NCBI GenBank assembly: GCA_018715345.1
Contig: DVLT01000004.1
Span: forward strand, 56,611 to 120,610
Direction: 5' to 3'
Length of the DNA: 64,000 bases
Origin: Candidatus Onthocola gallistercoris
GTDB taxonomy: Bacteria > Bacillota > Clostridia > Lachnospirales > Lachnospiraceae
Shown: in pieces, positions 44,242 to 53,172 of the stretch
Layout: every line of letters starts with the position of its first letter
Numbering within the stretch: the stretch's first letter is position 1
The notes under the pieces: generated by a model
Told to the model about the DNA's origin: nothing
The model's input: the letters and a program-made list of their open reading frames with translations, nothing else
The model's database searches: none
Made by a program: the position numbers and the translations under genes

Positions 44242-45384
44242 TTATTTTTTCTGCAGGAAACTCGGGATCTGGATACTGCTTCCAGATGTGGCGCTCTCTC
44301 TCCGGTGGGTCTGCGCAGAGGAAGAAGCCGGTGCCGAAGGACGGAACGGTGTGCTCTGGGCATTATTGGCCGTAAAGCTGGGACGTTCTGTCGCTTTCTT
44401 TTTAAAGGATGTGCTCTGAGGCGCGCTGTTCTCAGTCGTCTCAAGTCCCGTGGCAATAACTGTGATCCTTGCCGTATCGGGTGTACTGTCATCGTACATG
44501 GCACCAAAAATGATATTGGCAGATTCTCCAGCCAATTCTTCCACATACATGGCCGCGTCATTGGCCTCGATCAGACCAATATCGCCGGAAATATTGATGA
44601 TGATATCGGTCGCACCTTCGATGGTCGTCTCCAAAAGCGGGCTGGTGATGGCCTGTTTCACCGCATCCAGAGCCTTCTCATCACCATGGCCTTCACCGAT
44701 ACCGATATGAGCTACGCCTTTGTCCTTCATGACTGTCTGGATATCTGCAAAGTCCAGATTGATCAGACCCGGTACATTGATCAGGTCCGTTATACCCTGA
44801 ACACCCTGATGGAGCACTTCATCCGCCTTCTTCAGGGCCTCCGGCATGCTTGTCCGCCGGTCCACGATCTCCAGCAATTTATCATTCGGGATGATGATCA
44901 ATGTATCCACGTTTTCTTTCAAATTCTCAATACCAGTAATAGCGTTCACCATACGCTGTCTGGCCTCAAAACGGAAAGGTTTTGTCACAACGCCCACAGT
45001 CAGACATCCCAGGCTTTTGGCTATGCCGGCCACTACCGGCGCTGCGCCGGTACCTGTTCCGCCGCCCATACCGCAGGTGACAAATACCATATCTGCGCCT
45101 TTTATCAACTCAGTCAGCTCATCCACGCTCTCCTCAGCAGCCTTTGCGCCGATCTCCGGTTTCGCGCCGGCTCCCAGTCCTTTTGTCAGTTTTTCACCGA
45201 TCTGGACCAGCTGGTTCGCTTTACATAACTGAAGTGCCTGTTTATCCGTATTAACGCCTATAAATTCCACACCAATAATATTCTCTTCGATCATTCGGTT
45301 CACAGCGTTGTTTCCGGCCCCGCCAACGCCAATAACGAGTATCTTTGCCGCCGCATCCATTTCATTCGTCTTTATCTCAAGCAA
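44242..45384 (-). CDS. ftsZ: Cell division protein FtsZ
   Basis: A 380-residue tubulin-like GTPase that forms the division ring. It has [13 protein letters not shown], the GTP signature [17 protein letters not shown] and a variable linker, ending in the conserved tail [10 protein letters not shown] that binds partner proteins. The start is TTG at 45384, 7 bases after GGAGG. It has its own promoter and terminator, separating it from divIB and spoIIGA. Confidence 0.97.
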   Translation of the reverse strand: MLEIKTNEMDAAAKILVIGVGGAGNNAVNRMIEENIIGVEFIGVNTDKQALQLCKANQLVQIGEKLTKGLGAGAKPEIGAKAAEESVDELTELIKGADMVFVTCGMGGGTGTGAAPVVAGIAKSLGCLTVGVVTKPFRFEARQRMVNAITGIENLKENVDTLIIIPNDKLLEIVDRRTSMPEALKKADEVLHQGVQGITDLINVPGLINLDFADIQTVMKDKGVAHIGIGEGHGDEKALDAVKQAITSPLLETTIEGATDIIINISGDIGLIEANDAAMYVEELAGESANIIFGAMYDDSTPDTARITVIATGLETTENSAPQSTSFKKKATERPSFTANNAQSTPFRPSAPASSSAQTHRRESATSGSSIQIPSFLQKK

Positions 45385-45436
45385 GGTACTTCCTCCTTCA
45401 AATTATTATCCTGGTATATTTAAGCTATCACACTAT

Positions 45437-45465
45437 ATAATATAATTTTTTACTGAAATAATCAA
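45437..45465 (-). promoter_or_regulatory. Sigma-A promoter of ftsZ
   Basis: TTGATT (45460-45465), 17 bases, TATTAT (45437-45442) on the minus strand. Confidence 0.65.
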
Positions 45466-45474
45466 CCACTTCTT

Positions 45475-46416
45475 TTAATTTTCTTTTGAAAAATATACGG
45501 AAGTCTGCGTTGTATCGTAGCTTTCCAAATGCAGTATTCCCTTCAGTCCTTCGCTCTCCTGCAGGCTTCTTATCTCCGGAAGTATGTTGGAAAGTTCTGT
45601 TATTTTTTCAGATATGAACACGGGTTTCCCCAGATAGATCCATATGTCATTTCCGGCGTCCAGAGTGATCTCCCCTTCATCTGTCACGCATATCCTGTCA
45701 ATATCCAATGAATAAGTCGTCAGATAGTCGGCCGCTTCCACAATGCCGTCTTTCAGATCTTCACTGGCTGCTTCGATCGGTGTACCGATCTCCAGCGCAT
45801 CCACCGTGATGCCTTCCGCCATTGGCAGGTTCCCCACATCCTGATCCGATATTTCCTGTACCACACCCTTTCTGTCAAAATAAATGTACGTATTGCCTGA
45901 TTTTATACAGCCCACCACCGGTTTCTCGTCTACAGCGATCTCCAGGCTGTTAAGCCCTGTCATCCGGATGGAAATATCCTGTATAAAAGGTAAATTCTGC
46001 GCGTTATACCGCACATACCTCAAATAACAGAAAAGCGTATGGGCAGGCTTCTGGGGAAAACCGATCATGGACTTGACCTCATCTGCAGTGTAGATACGGC
46101 TTCCTGTCACCTCCACGGTATCCAGCGAAAATCCAAAGACGAGAAAAAGGCCAAGGGCTGCAATGGCCATCAGCACAAACGGCCATTTCCGCTTTTTCCC
46201 ACGCTTTCTTCTCTGCCTTTTTTCTTTTTCGCTTTCAGCCGTTTCTCCATCCGCATCTTCCGTGTCGAAACCCGCGTCCTTTTCCTCAGAAGTTTTGTCA
46301 TAGACAGCGTCTTCTGTTTCTGATTCTTTCCAATCTTCCAATGTATTTAATGCGTCATCGTCAAATTCATCTACTGAGTCGTATACTTCATCCTGTTCGT
46401 CGTAAAATCTGTCCAT
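45475..46416 (-). CDS. divIB: Division protein DivIB/FtsQ
   Basis: A 313-residue bitopic protein. About 85 acidic residues and a KRQRRKRGKKRK basic cluster lie inside the cell, then one membrane segment (about 80-100), then a POTRA domain (VEVTGSRIYTADEVKSMIG) and the FtsQ beta domain. It works in the DivIB/FtsL/DivIC complex at the septum. The acidic cytoplasmic part is longer than in many homologs. Confidence 0.87.
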   Translation of the reverse strand: MDRFYDEQDEVYDSVDEFDDDALNTLEDWKESETEDAVYDKTSEEKDAGFDTEDADGETAESEKEKRQRRKRGKKRKWPFVLMAIAALGLFLVFGFSLDTVEVTGSRIYTADEVKSMIGFPQKPAHTLFCYLRYVRYNAQNLPFIQDISIRMTGLNSLEIAVDEKPVVGCIKSGNTYIYFDRKGVVQEISDQDVGNLPMAEGITVDALEIGTPIEAASEDLKDGIVEAADYLTTYSLDIDRICVTDEGEITLDAGNDIWIYLGKPVFISEKITELSNILPEIRSLQESEGLKGILHLESYDTTQTSVYFSKEN

Positions 46417-46426
46417 CCATCTTCAC

Positions 46427-47686
46427 CTAATTCTCCGTATGACAAATGCAGGCTCCTATTTTTTTCAGATCCCCGCAAATATTCTGATAACCTCTTTCCA
46501 CAAACAGGCCGTTTTCCACGACCGTCTCACCCTCGGCCGCCAGGCCGGCTATGATAAGCGCCGCCCCGCCCCGAAGATCACTGGCCCTCACTCTGGCGCC
46601 ATAAAGTTTTTCTTTTCCGCGCACAACTGCCATGGAACTATCCGTCCATATGTCCGCGCCCATTTTTCTTAATTCATATACGGTTTTAAATCTATCTTCA
46701 AAAATGTGTTCATAAATCCGGCTGACATCGCCAGCTTTAGCCAGCACTGCCATGATCTGCGACTGCATATCTGTGGGAAAGCCGGGAAATGGCGCGGTAT
46801 GTATATGTCCTGCAGCTTTAAGGCGTGCCGGCGCCTTCATATATATCCCTTGCCGTCGGCCTCTTTCCACGCTGCATCCCATTCGCTCAAAAATCTCCAA
46901 TACCGCTTCCAAATGGGCAGGTATGCCATTGGGAAGCTCCAAACTGCCGCCTGTGGCTGCAGCTGCGCAAAGATACGTCCCGGACACGATCCGGTCCGGC
47001 ATGATGGTGTAGACGGCATCTTTCGTCCGACTATTTCCATCGATCCATATCCTGCCCCGACCGTCTGAACAGACCGGAACGCCGATGGCACAAAGAAATC
47101 CGCACAGATCGTCTATCTCCGGTTCTCTGGCCGCGTTTTCAAGTACTGTCACACCTTCTGCCCGGGCTGCTGCCATCAATATATTTTCCGTAGCCCCCAC
47201 ACTTGGATAGGGCAAGCGGATACGACAGCCTTTTAATCTGGAGGAACAGCAATGGATCTTCCCATCCGATTCTACGACTGTGACTCCCATCTTTTCCAGC
47301 GCTTTCAGATGGATATCCACCGGCCGGCTGCCGATGCTGCATCCGCCAGGATAATCCAAGCAGATCTCACCACATCGGCCCAGCATGGCGCCTAAAAAAA
47401 GAATGGAAGAACGCATACCAGACACCCAATCCGTTGGGAAACCGCATGGATGGATATCGGCCGCGTCGATGATCACCGTATCCGCCTCTTTGTGTATGAC
47501 ACAGCCGGCAAATTCGAGCATCTTCAATGTGGACCGGACATCCAGAATGTCCGGACACTGATGCAGCACAGTCGTTCCCGGATGAAGGATCGCAGCCGCA
47601 AGTATGGGAAGCGCGGCATTTTTCGCTCCATGTATCCAAAGCCTTCCGGAGAGTTTTCGCTCTCCGCAGATGATAAAAGATGTCAC
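46427..47686 (-). CDS. murA: UDP-N-acetylglucosamine 1-carboxyvinyltransferase
   Basis: A 419-residue EPSP-synthase-fold enzyme making the first committed peptidoglycan precursor from UDP-GlcNAc and PEP. It shows GAKNAALPILAAAIL, the fosfomycin-target Cys116 in PGGCSIGSRPVDIH, and FPTDMQSQ. GTG 47686 lies 8 bases after GGAGG and gives the family's usual N-terminus; ATG 47692 is only 2 bases from the site. Its place between ftsW and divIB is where murG and murC often sit. Confidence 0.93.
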   Translation of the reverse strand: MTSFIICGERKLSGRLWIHGAKNAALPILAAAILHPGTTVLHQCPDILDVRSTLKMLEFAGCVIHKEADTVIIDAADIHPCGFPTDWVSGMRSSILFLGAMLGRCGEICLDYPGGCSIGSRPVDIHLKALEKMGVTVVESDGKIHCCSSRLKGCRIRLPYPSVGATENILMAAARAEGVTVLENAAREPEIDDLCGFLCAIGVPVCSDGRGRIWIDGNSRTKDAVYTIMPDRIVSGTYLCAAAATGGSLELPNGIPAHLEAVLEIFERMGCSVERGRRQGIYMKAPARLKAAGHIHTAPFPGFPTDMQSQIMAVLAKAGDVSRIYEHIFEDRFKTVYELRKMGADIWTDSSMAVVRGKEKLYGARVRASDLRGGAALIIAGLAAEGETVVENGLFVERGYQNICGDLKKIGACICHTEN

Positions 47687-47756
47687 GGCCATGACCTCCA
47701 CTGATGGGCTATAACATATTCTATGCAAAAGACTTTAGATGGTGACAGTTTCCTTC

Positions 47757-48878
47757 CTAGCGTTTGATCCGTATGCCCCGTGATACACTGAGTACCAGTC
47801 CGATCTCGCACAGCAAAAACAGCAGTGATGTACCGCCATAGCTGATAAAAGGCAGCGGTATACCGGTATTGGGTATGCTATTGGTGACAACAGCTATATT
47901 GATGATGACCTGCAGACCGATCTGGGCCATAACACCCACAACGATCAATGTCCCGAAAAGATCCGGCGCATTGTCTGCAATGATCATACAACGCCATAAA
48001 AGTAAAATAAACAGTAAAATAATGGCGATCGCGCCAAACAATCCCAATTCCTCGCATATGATGGCAAAAATCATATCATTGTGGGCCTCTGGGACATAAG
48101 CTAATTTTTGTATGCTCTGGCCAAGGCCTTTGCCAAAAACACCGCCGGAACCAATGGCATATAATGCCTGCCGGGTCTGATAAGCGCCATCGGAAGTCTC
48201 CACGTTCAGCCACGCCTCGATACGGTCCATTCTGTATGCCGCAAACCGAAGGAAGAAAAGCATGACCGTGCCTCCCGCAGCCACCACTACCCCGAAAATC
48301 TTATATTGATTGCTTGCCACAAAAACAATGATAAAAGAAATCCCCAGCATGATGATGCCGGTACTCAAATTGGTCACTGTGACCAGCAAGACCATGGGCA
48401 TGGCCAGGATAAAACATTTGACCACGCCTTTCCAGTTTTTCAGATTGCCCACTGCCTGACTGGTCACGTGAGCCAGAAAAACGATCAAAACGATCTTGGC
48501 CATCTCAGACGGCTGGAACTGGAAACTTCCGATACTCAGCCATCGTCTCTGGCCATGGCTGGCCACGCCAAAAGCCATAACGGCTACCAAGATCGCATTG
48601 GTGACCACATAGCCCAGCAGCGTAAATTTTTTCCAAAATGTATAGGGTATGCGGCTGACGATAAACATAGCTGCAAACCCCAGCAGAGCAGCCTTTGCCT
48701 GACTGGTCAGATAGCTGAGCCCGTATGAATAGGAAGTGGTGCTATACACCATGACCAGACCGAAACAGACAAGGAAAACGACGATAAACATCAGACTATA
48801 GTCAAAATACCGCTCCGTCTTTTTCTTAATATGCACTTTTTCCGTTTTCGGCAGGGCCTTGATCTTTGACACCTTCAT
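47757..48878 (-). CDS. ftsW: SEDS glycosyltransferase FtsW/SpoVE
   Basis: A 373-residue, 10-helix SEDS protein that polymerises lipid II with a class B PBP. The blocks GLVMVYSTTS, QFQPSEMAKI, AHNDMIFAIICEELG and NTGIPLPFISYGGTS are clear. FtsW and SpoVE cannot be told apart from sequence alone here. GGAGGG abuts ATG 48878, so the GTG two codons on (48872) may be the true start. Starts 5 bases after the murD stop. Confidence 0.93.
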   Translation of the reverse strand: MKVSKIKALPKTEKVHIKKKTERYFDYSLMFIVVFLVCFGLVMVYSTTSYSYGLSYLTSQAKAALLGFAAMFIVSRIPYTFWKKFTLLGYVVTNAILVAVMAFGVASHGQRRWLSIGSFQFQPSEMAKIVLIVFLAHVTSQAVGNLKNWKGVVKCFILAMPMVLLVTVTNLSTGIIMLGISFIIVFVASNQYKIFGVVVAAGGTVMLFFLRFAAYRMDRIEAWLNVETSDGAYQTRQALYAIGSGGVFGKGLGQSIQKLAYVPEAHNDMIFAIICEELGLFGAIAIILLFILLLWRCMIIADNAPDLFGTLIVVGVMAQIGLQVIINIAVVTNSIPNTGIPLPFISYGGTSLLFLLCEIGLVLSVSRGIRIKR

Positions 48879-48883
48879 CCCTC

Positions 48884-50245
48884 CTAATCTTCCAGTCGTC
48901 CAACCAGTTCTTTAAAGAGGCAACCCCTTTCTTCATAACTTTTAAACATATCCCAACTTGCACAGGCAGGGGACAGCAAAACAGCGTCTCCCGGTTCAGC
49001 TTTCTGGGCGCAGGCTTTTACAGCCTCTTCCAGACTTTCCGTCATGATGATACGGTCAAAGCCATGCCGCCGTGCACATTCCGCTATGGCGTTGGCTGTG
49101 GCGCCCAAAAGCACCAGCCACCGTACCTTTCCGTCAAAGGCTTCGATCCAGTCATCGTAAGTACTTCCCTTGTCATAGCCGCCGCCAATGAGCAATGTGG
49201 GTTTGACCATGGCCTGTATAGCCTTGATGGCTGCATCGGTATTGGTACCCTTGGAATCATTATAATAAGCAACGCCCTTTTTGGTCGTCACATATTCGAT
49301 CCTGTGTTCCACACCCATAAACGAAGTGATGGTCTCCCGGATTTTCTCCATGGGAACGCCTACGCTTCTGGCCATGGCCACAGCCGCCATGATATTTTCC
49401 ATATTATGAAGCCCTAAAATCTTCAGACCGCTGGCATTACAGATGATCTCTTCCTCACCGTCATGGGCATAGATGATCTTCTTATCATGAAAATAGTAGC
49501 CTTCTTCCAATATGTGCATGCTGGAAAAATAGATGACCTGCGCAACAGCATCCTCGCCGATCTTCCGTGTCAGCTGGTCATCATAATTGAGTACGACAAA
49601 ATCATCCTTTGTCTGATTTTTCATAATATTCATCTTAGCTGCCACATAACCTTCCATGGTATGGTGACGGTTCAGATGATCCGGGGTCAGATTCAAAATG
49701 GCGCTGACTCTGGGATGAAAATCCTGGACCGTTTCCAACTGGAAGCTGGAAGTTTCCGCCACGATATAACTGTCGTCCGTTGTCTCCATGGCAATATCCG
49801 CATAGGATTTTCCGATATTGCCTACCACATAAACATCTTTAAAATAATTTTTAAGGATCTCTCCCACCAAAGTCGTGGTGGTCGTCTTTCCATTGGTCCC
49901 AGTGATCGCCAGAACGGTTCCCTTTGAAAACTGGTAGGCAAGTTCCAGTTCACCCCAGATGATGATCCCCTTATCCTTCATGGCCTGGACAAAGGGTGCG
50001 TCCGTGGGCACACCTGGACTTAATACTGCGATATCCACCGTTTTCAAGCACGCTTCCGAAAGCGCTCCGATGATGATCTTCACCTGACTTCCTTCCGGAA
50101 GTTTTGACTGGATCCCCGCCTGTGTCAACTGTTCATTTCCGTCATAAAGGATCACATTTGCACCTGTCTTTAAAAGCAGCCGGGCAGCGCCGATACCGCT
50201 GATGCCCGTTCCCACCACCAATACTGTTTTTCCCGATATATCCAT
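48884..50245 (-). CDS. murD: UDP-N-acetylmuramoylalanine--D-glutamate ligase
   Basis: A 453-residue Mur ligase adding D-Glu to UDP-MurNAc-L-Ala. The N-terminal Rossmann domain reads VVGTGISGIGAA, then ATP-binding GTNGKTTTT, NLTPDHLNRH and the C-terminal YNDSKGTNTDA motif. GGAGG precedes the ATG. It lies between mraY and ftsW, the usual dcw position. Confidence 0.96.
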   Translation of the reverse strand: MDISGKTVLVVGTGISGIGAARLLLKTGANVILYDGNEQLTQAGIQSKLPEGSQVKIIIGALSEACLKTVDIAVLSPGVPTDAPFVQAMKDKGIIIWGELELAYQFSKGTVLAITGTNGKTTTTTLVGEILKNYFKDVYVVGNIGKSYADIAMETTDDSYIVAETSSFQLETVQDFHPRVSAILNLTPDHLNRHHTMEGYVAAKMNIMKNQTKDDFVVLNYDDQLTRKIGEDAVAQVIYFSSMHILEEGYYFHDKKIIYAHDGEEEIICNASGLKILGLHNMENIMAAVAMARSVGVPMEKIRETITSFMGVEHRIEYVTTKKGVAYYNDSKGTNTDAAIKAIQAMVKPTLLIGGGYDKGSTYDDWIEAFDGKVRWLVLLGATANAIAECARRHGFDRIIMTESLEEAVKACAQKAEPGDAVLLSPACASWDMFKSYEERGCLFKELVGRLED

Positions 50246-50273
50246 ATGTATTTCCTCCAGTTTCTCTCAAATA

Positions 50274-51245
50274 CTACAGTGCCAGAAAACCTACCAGACA
50301 AAGCAGCGCCGTGACGATCGTAAAGATCGCCACAACTTTTGTCTCCGGCCATCCGGATAATTCAAAATGGTGATGGATCGGCGCCATTTTGAAAAACCGT
50401 TTGCCGCCGGTCATTTTAAAATACACAACTTGTATGATGACCGACAGCACTTCGATCAGATAGATCATACCCACAATCACGATAAAGAGGGGCATATTCA
50501 GCATGTAAGCTGTGGAAGCGACAAAGCCTCCCAATGCCAACGAGCCCGTATCTCCCATAAACACTTTTGCAGGATAAACATTAAACATAAGAAATCCCAA
50601 AAGACTTCCCGCCACCGCTGCAGTCACCGGCGTGATGCCGCTGCCCTTTCCGGCCGCCACGACCGTAAAAAAGATGGCGACCATAACTGTGACGCTGGAA
50701 AGCAGTCCGTCCAGTCCATCTGTGAAGTTGGTGCCGTTTACCGTACCAAGGGTAACGAAAAAAAGCAGCGGCACAAACAAAAACCAGGGCAGGATAAGAT
50801 ACAGGCCATTTTCAAATCCACCGGTAAATGGGATCAGCATCCCTGTTCCCACATCCGTATTATTCAGAAGATAATATGCAAAAATACCTGTGATCACGAA
50901 CTGTCCCGCCAGCTTCTGGAACGGCGTCAGTCCTAGATTTCTCTTTTTCACAACTTTTATAAAATCATCCAAAAAGCCGATCACCCCAAAGCCCACTGTA
51001 GTAAAGGCAATGGGTATCACAGCCGGATATTGTCTCATATAGATCAGTGCCACGACAACCACACTGATGATAAAAATAACTCCGCCCATGGTAGGCGTTC
51101 CGGATTTTTTTTGATGGGCCTTCGGACCCTCGTCCCGGATGTATTGTCCGAATTTTAATTTGTGCAGAAACGGTATGATTACCGGTCCCAGCAAAGCGCT
51201 GATAACAAATGCCAGTAGTGCCGGCCATATGATCGTATATTTCAT
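50274..51245 (-). CDS. mraY: Phospho-N-acetylmuramoyl-pentapeptide transferase
   Basis: A 323-residue, 10-helix enzyme making lipid I at the membrane. The catalytic motifs GFLDDFIKV, NFTDGLDGL and the late HHHFELSGWPE are present, as is KSGTPTMGG at the start. GAGGTGG precedes the ATG. Confidence 0.96.
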   Translation of the reverse strand: MKYTIIWPALLAFVISALLGPVIIPFLHKLKFGQYIRDEGPKAHQKKSGTPTMGGVIFIISVVVVALIYMRQYPAVIPIAFTTVGFGVIGFLDDFIKVVKKRNLGLTPFQKLAGQFVITGIFAYYLLNNTDVGTGMLIPFTGGFENGLYLILPWFLFVPLLFFVTLGTVNGTNFTDGLDGLLSSVTVMVAIFFTVVAAGKGSGITPVTAAVAGSLLGFLMFNVYPAKVFMGDTGSLALGGFVASTAYMLNMPLFIVIVGMIYLIEVLSVIIQVVYFKMTGGKRFFKMAPIHHHFELSGWPETKVVAIFTIVTALLCLVGFLAL

Positions 51246-51325
51246 TTTTCCACCTCTCGCTTAATTCCTTTGTATTTTATCCAGATAACCGATTATAATA
51301 CGCCTGACATCTGTTGTAAAGTCGG

Positions 51326-53086
51326 TCATCCGGCAGATTCCCCGCTTTCTGTCTCGATTTCTTTCTCCTCCGGATACAGATAAGGAAGGACCATGCTATA
51401 TATTTCAGAAAGCGCAGGCGCTGCGATCGTTCCGCCATAATAGGTGCCCACCGGTTCGTCGATCAGAAGGATCCCCACGATCTGCGGATCATCCACCGGT
51501 GAAAACGCCATAAAAGACGATATATATTTTCCGGCGCTTCTGGGAAGCTTCTGGGATGTGGCTGTCTTTCCTCCCACGGAATAACCGGCTACCGCGCCTT
51601 TGCTCCCGCCCCCTTCAGATACCACTAACCCCATCATTTCCTTCAGTGTCTCACATGTTTCCCCACTCAGCACATTTTTTTTTGTGGGATATTCGAACAC
51701 ATTTTTCTGATTTCCTTCCCCATCCACCGTATACATACCAATGTGGGGCGTCACCAGTGTTCCGCCGTTTAACACAGCGCTGACAGCCCGAAGAAGTTGG
51801 AGGGGTGTGATCTGGAATGACTGTCCAAAAGAAATCGTTGCCAGCTCCACTTCTCCCACATTCTCTTTATCATGCATGATGGAGGAGGCTTCTCCCGGAA
51901 GATCGATACCGGTCTTTTCCATCAGCCCCATCTTCTCCAAATATTCATACATACCATCCACACCTGTCCGGGCGCCCACATCGATGAATACCGGATTGCA
52001 GGAATTCATAAAGCCCTCCACAAATGTTTCGCTGCCATGTCCCTGAGTTTTTGCACAATGGATCCGCCGGTCTGCCACCACCCGGTAGCCCGGGCAGAAA
52101 AAGGTGTCGCTCAAGCTTACAGCGCCTGTCTCCAATGCCGCCGTTGCTGTGATGATCTTAAAAGTAGATCCCGGTTCATAGGTATCATTGATGCAGCCGT
52201 TGCGCCACATCTGGTTCAGCAGATCCTGAGTCGTTTCCGCGTCCCCCGTCTCTGTCGTATCCACTGTGCCGTTCAAAGTAAACGGATCATTCAGATCAAA
52301 TTCAGGTACATTGACCATGGCATAAATTTCCCCATTCTGAGGATTCATCAAAATGACCGAAACACTTTTGGCCTGTTTCTCTTCCAATACCCTTTCCGCC
52401 ACTTGGGTGGCATAGGACTGTATGTTGTAATCTAAAGAAAGGTAAAGACTTTCTCCCATGACCGGATCGACGCGTTTTTCCGCTTCATTATCCACTTCGA
52501 TGCCACTCACATCCGTCACTGTCAGAATACGTCCCGGTTCACCTTGCAGGTACTCGTCATACATCACTTCCAGCCCGATGATCCCCTGATTGTCACCGCC
52601 GGTGAAACCGATCACTTTAGATGCCAGTGAATCATAGGGATAATATCTGGAATAGTCTTCATCCACCATGACTCCATCCAACTTATAGCTTCGGATCAGA
52701 TCTCCGGTTTCCTTTGGCACATTGGACCGGATTTTTTCAATCGATGTTACTTTTTCCACGCGGCTCCGGACTTGCTCTTCATCGATCTCCAATGTTTCTG
52801 ACAGAACTTTTATCACCTGTTCCGGATCTGTTATCTGATTATGGATCACAGATACGGTGCATACCGACTGATTATCCGCCAGCACCACACCGTTTCTGTC
52901 GTAGATCACTCCCCGCGCGGCTTTGATCACCCGCTCTCTTTCATGAAGATCATCCGCCTTTTCTTTATAATAGGCGGATTTGTTTATCATAATATAAGCC
53001 GTTCTCCCAAACAGGAGTACCAAAACGACTGTCATACACAGCACGACGACCAAAATCTTTTTACGATTATATGTCCCCGGCCCCAT
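51326..53086 (-). CDS. Class B penicillin-binding protein (SpoVD/PBP2-like)
   Basis: A 586-residue bitopic transpeptidase. GGGAGG lies before ATG 53086. After a membrane segment (about 10-30) come the dimerisation domain (ARGVIYDRNGVVLA) and the transpeptidase domain with SxxK in GSTFK, SxN in NSCN and KTAT in GGKTATSQ (third motif KTAT rather than KTGT). No PASTA domain follows, unlike Bacillus SpoVD. It lies directly after a second class B PBP, so one probably serves division and the other sporulation or elongation. Confidence 0.88.
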   Translation of the reverse strand: MGPGTYNRKKILVVVLCMTVVLVLLFGRTAYIMINKSAYYKEKADDLHERERVIKAARGVIYDRNGVVLADNQSVCTVSVIHNQITDPEQVIKVLSETLEIDEEQVRSRVEKVTSIEKIRSNVPKETGDLIRSYKLDGVMVDEDYSRYYPYDSLASKVIGFTGGDNQGIIGLEVMYDEYLQGEPGRILTVTDVSGIEVDNEAEKRVDPVMGESLYLSLDYNIQSYATQVAERVLEEKQAKSVSVILMNPQNGEIYAMVNVPEFDLNDPFTLNGTVDTTETGDAETTQDLLNQMWRNGCINDTYEPGSTFKIITATAALETGAVSLSDTFFCPGYRVVADRRIHCAKTQGHGSETFVEGFMNSCNPVFIDVGARTGVDGMYEYLEKMGLMEKTGIDLPGEASSIMHDKENVGEVELATISFGQSFQITPLQLLRAVSAVLNGGTLVTPHIGMYTVDGEGNQKNVFEYPTKKNVLSGETCETLKEMMGLVVSEGGGSKGAVAGYSVGGKTATSQKLPRSAGKYISSFMAFSPVDDPQIVGILLIDEPVGTYYGGTIAAPALSEIYSMVLPYLYPEEKEIETESGESAG

Positions 53087-53172
53087 AAAAACCTCCCACA
53101 GATATTTATATACTGTATGAAGATTTTTTTCCACTTATGCTATCCCTGTTTTCCAGTCGCAGGCTCGTCAAA

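Noticed and set aside
44140..45228. Plus-strand open frame opposite ftsZ
   Set aside because: Shadow of ftsZ; the region before it is the spoIIG promoter and ftsZ terminator.
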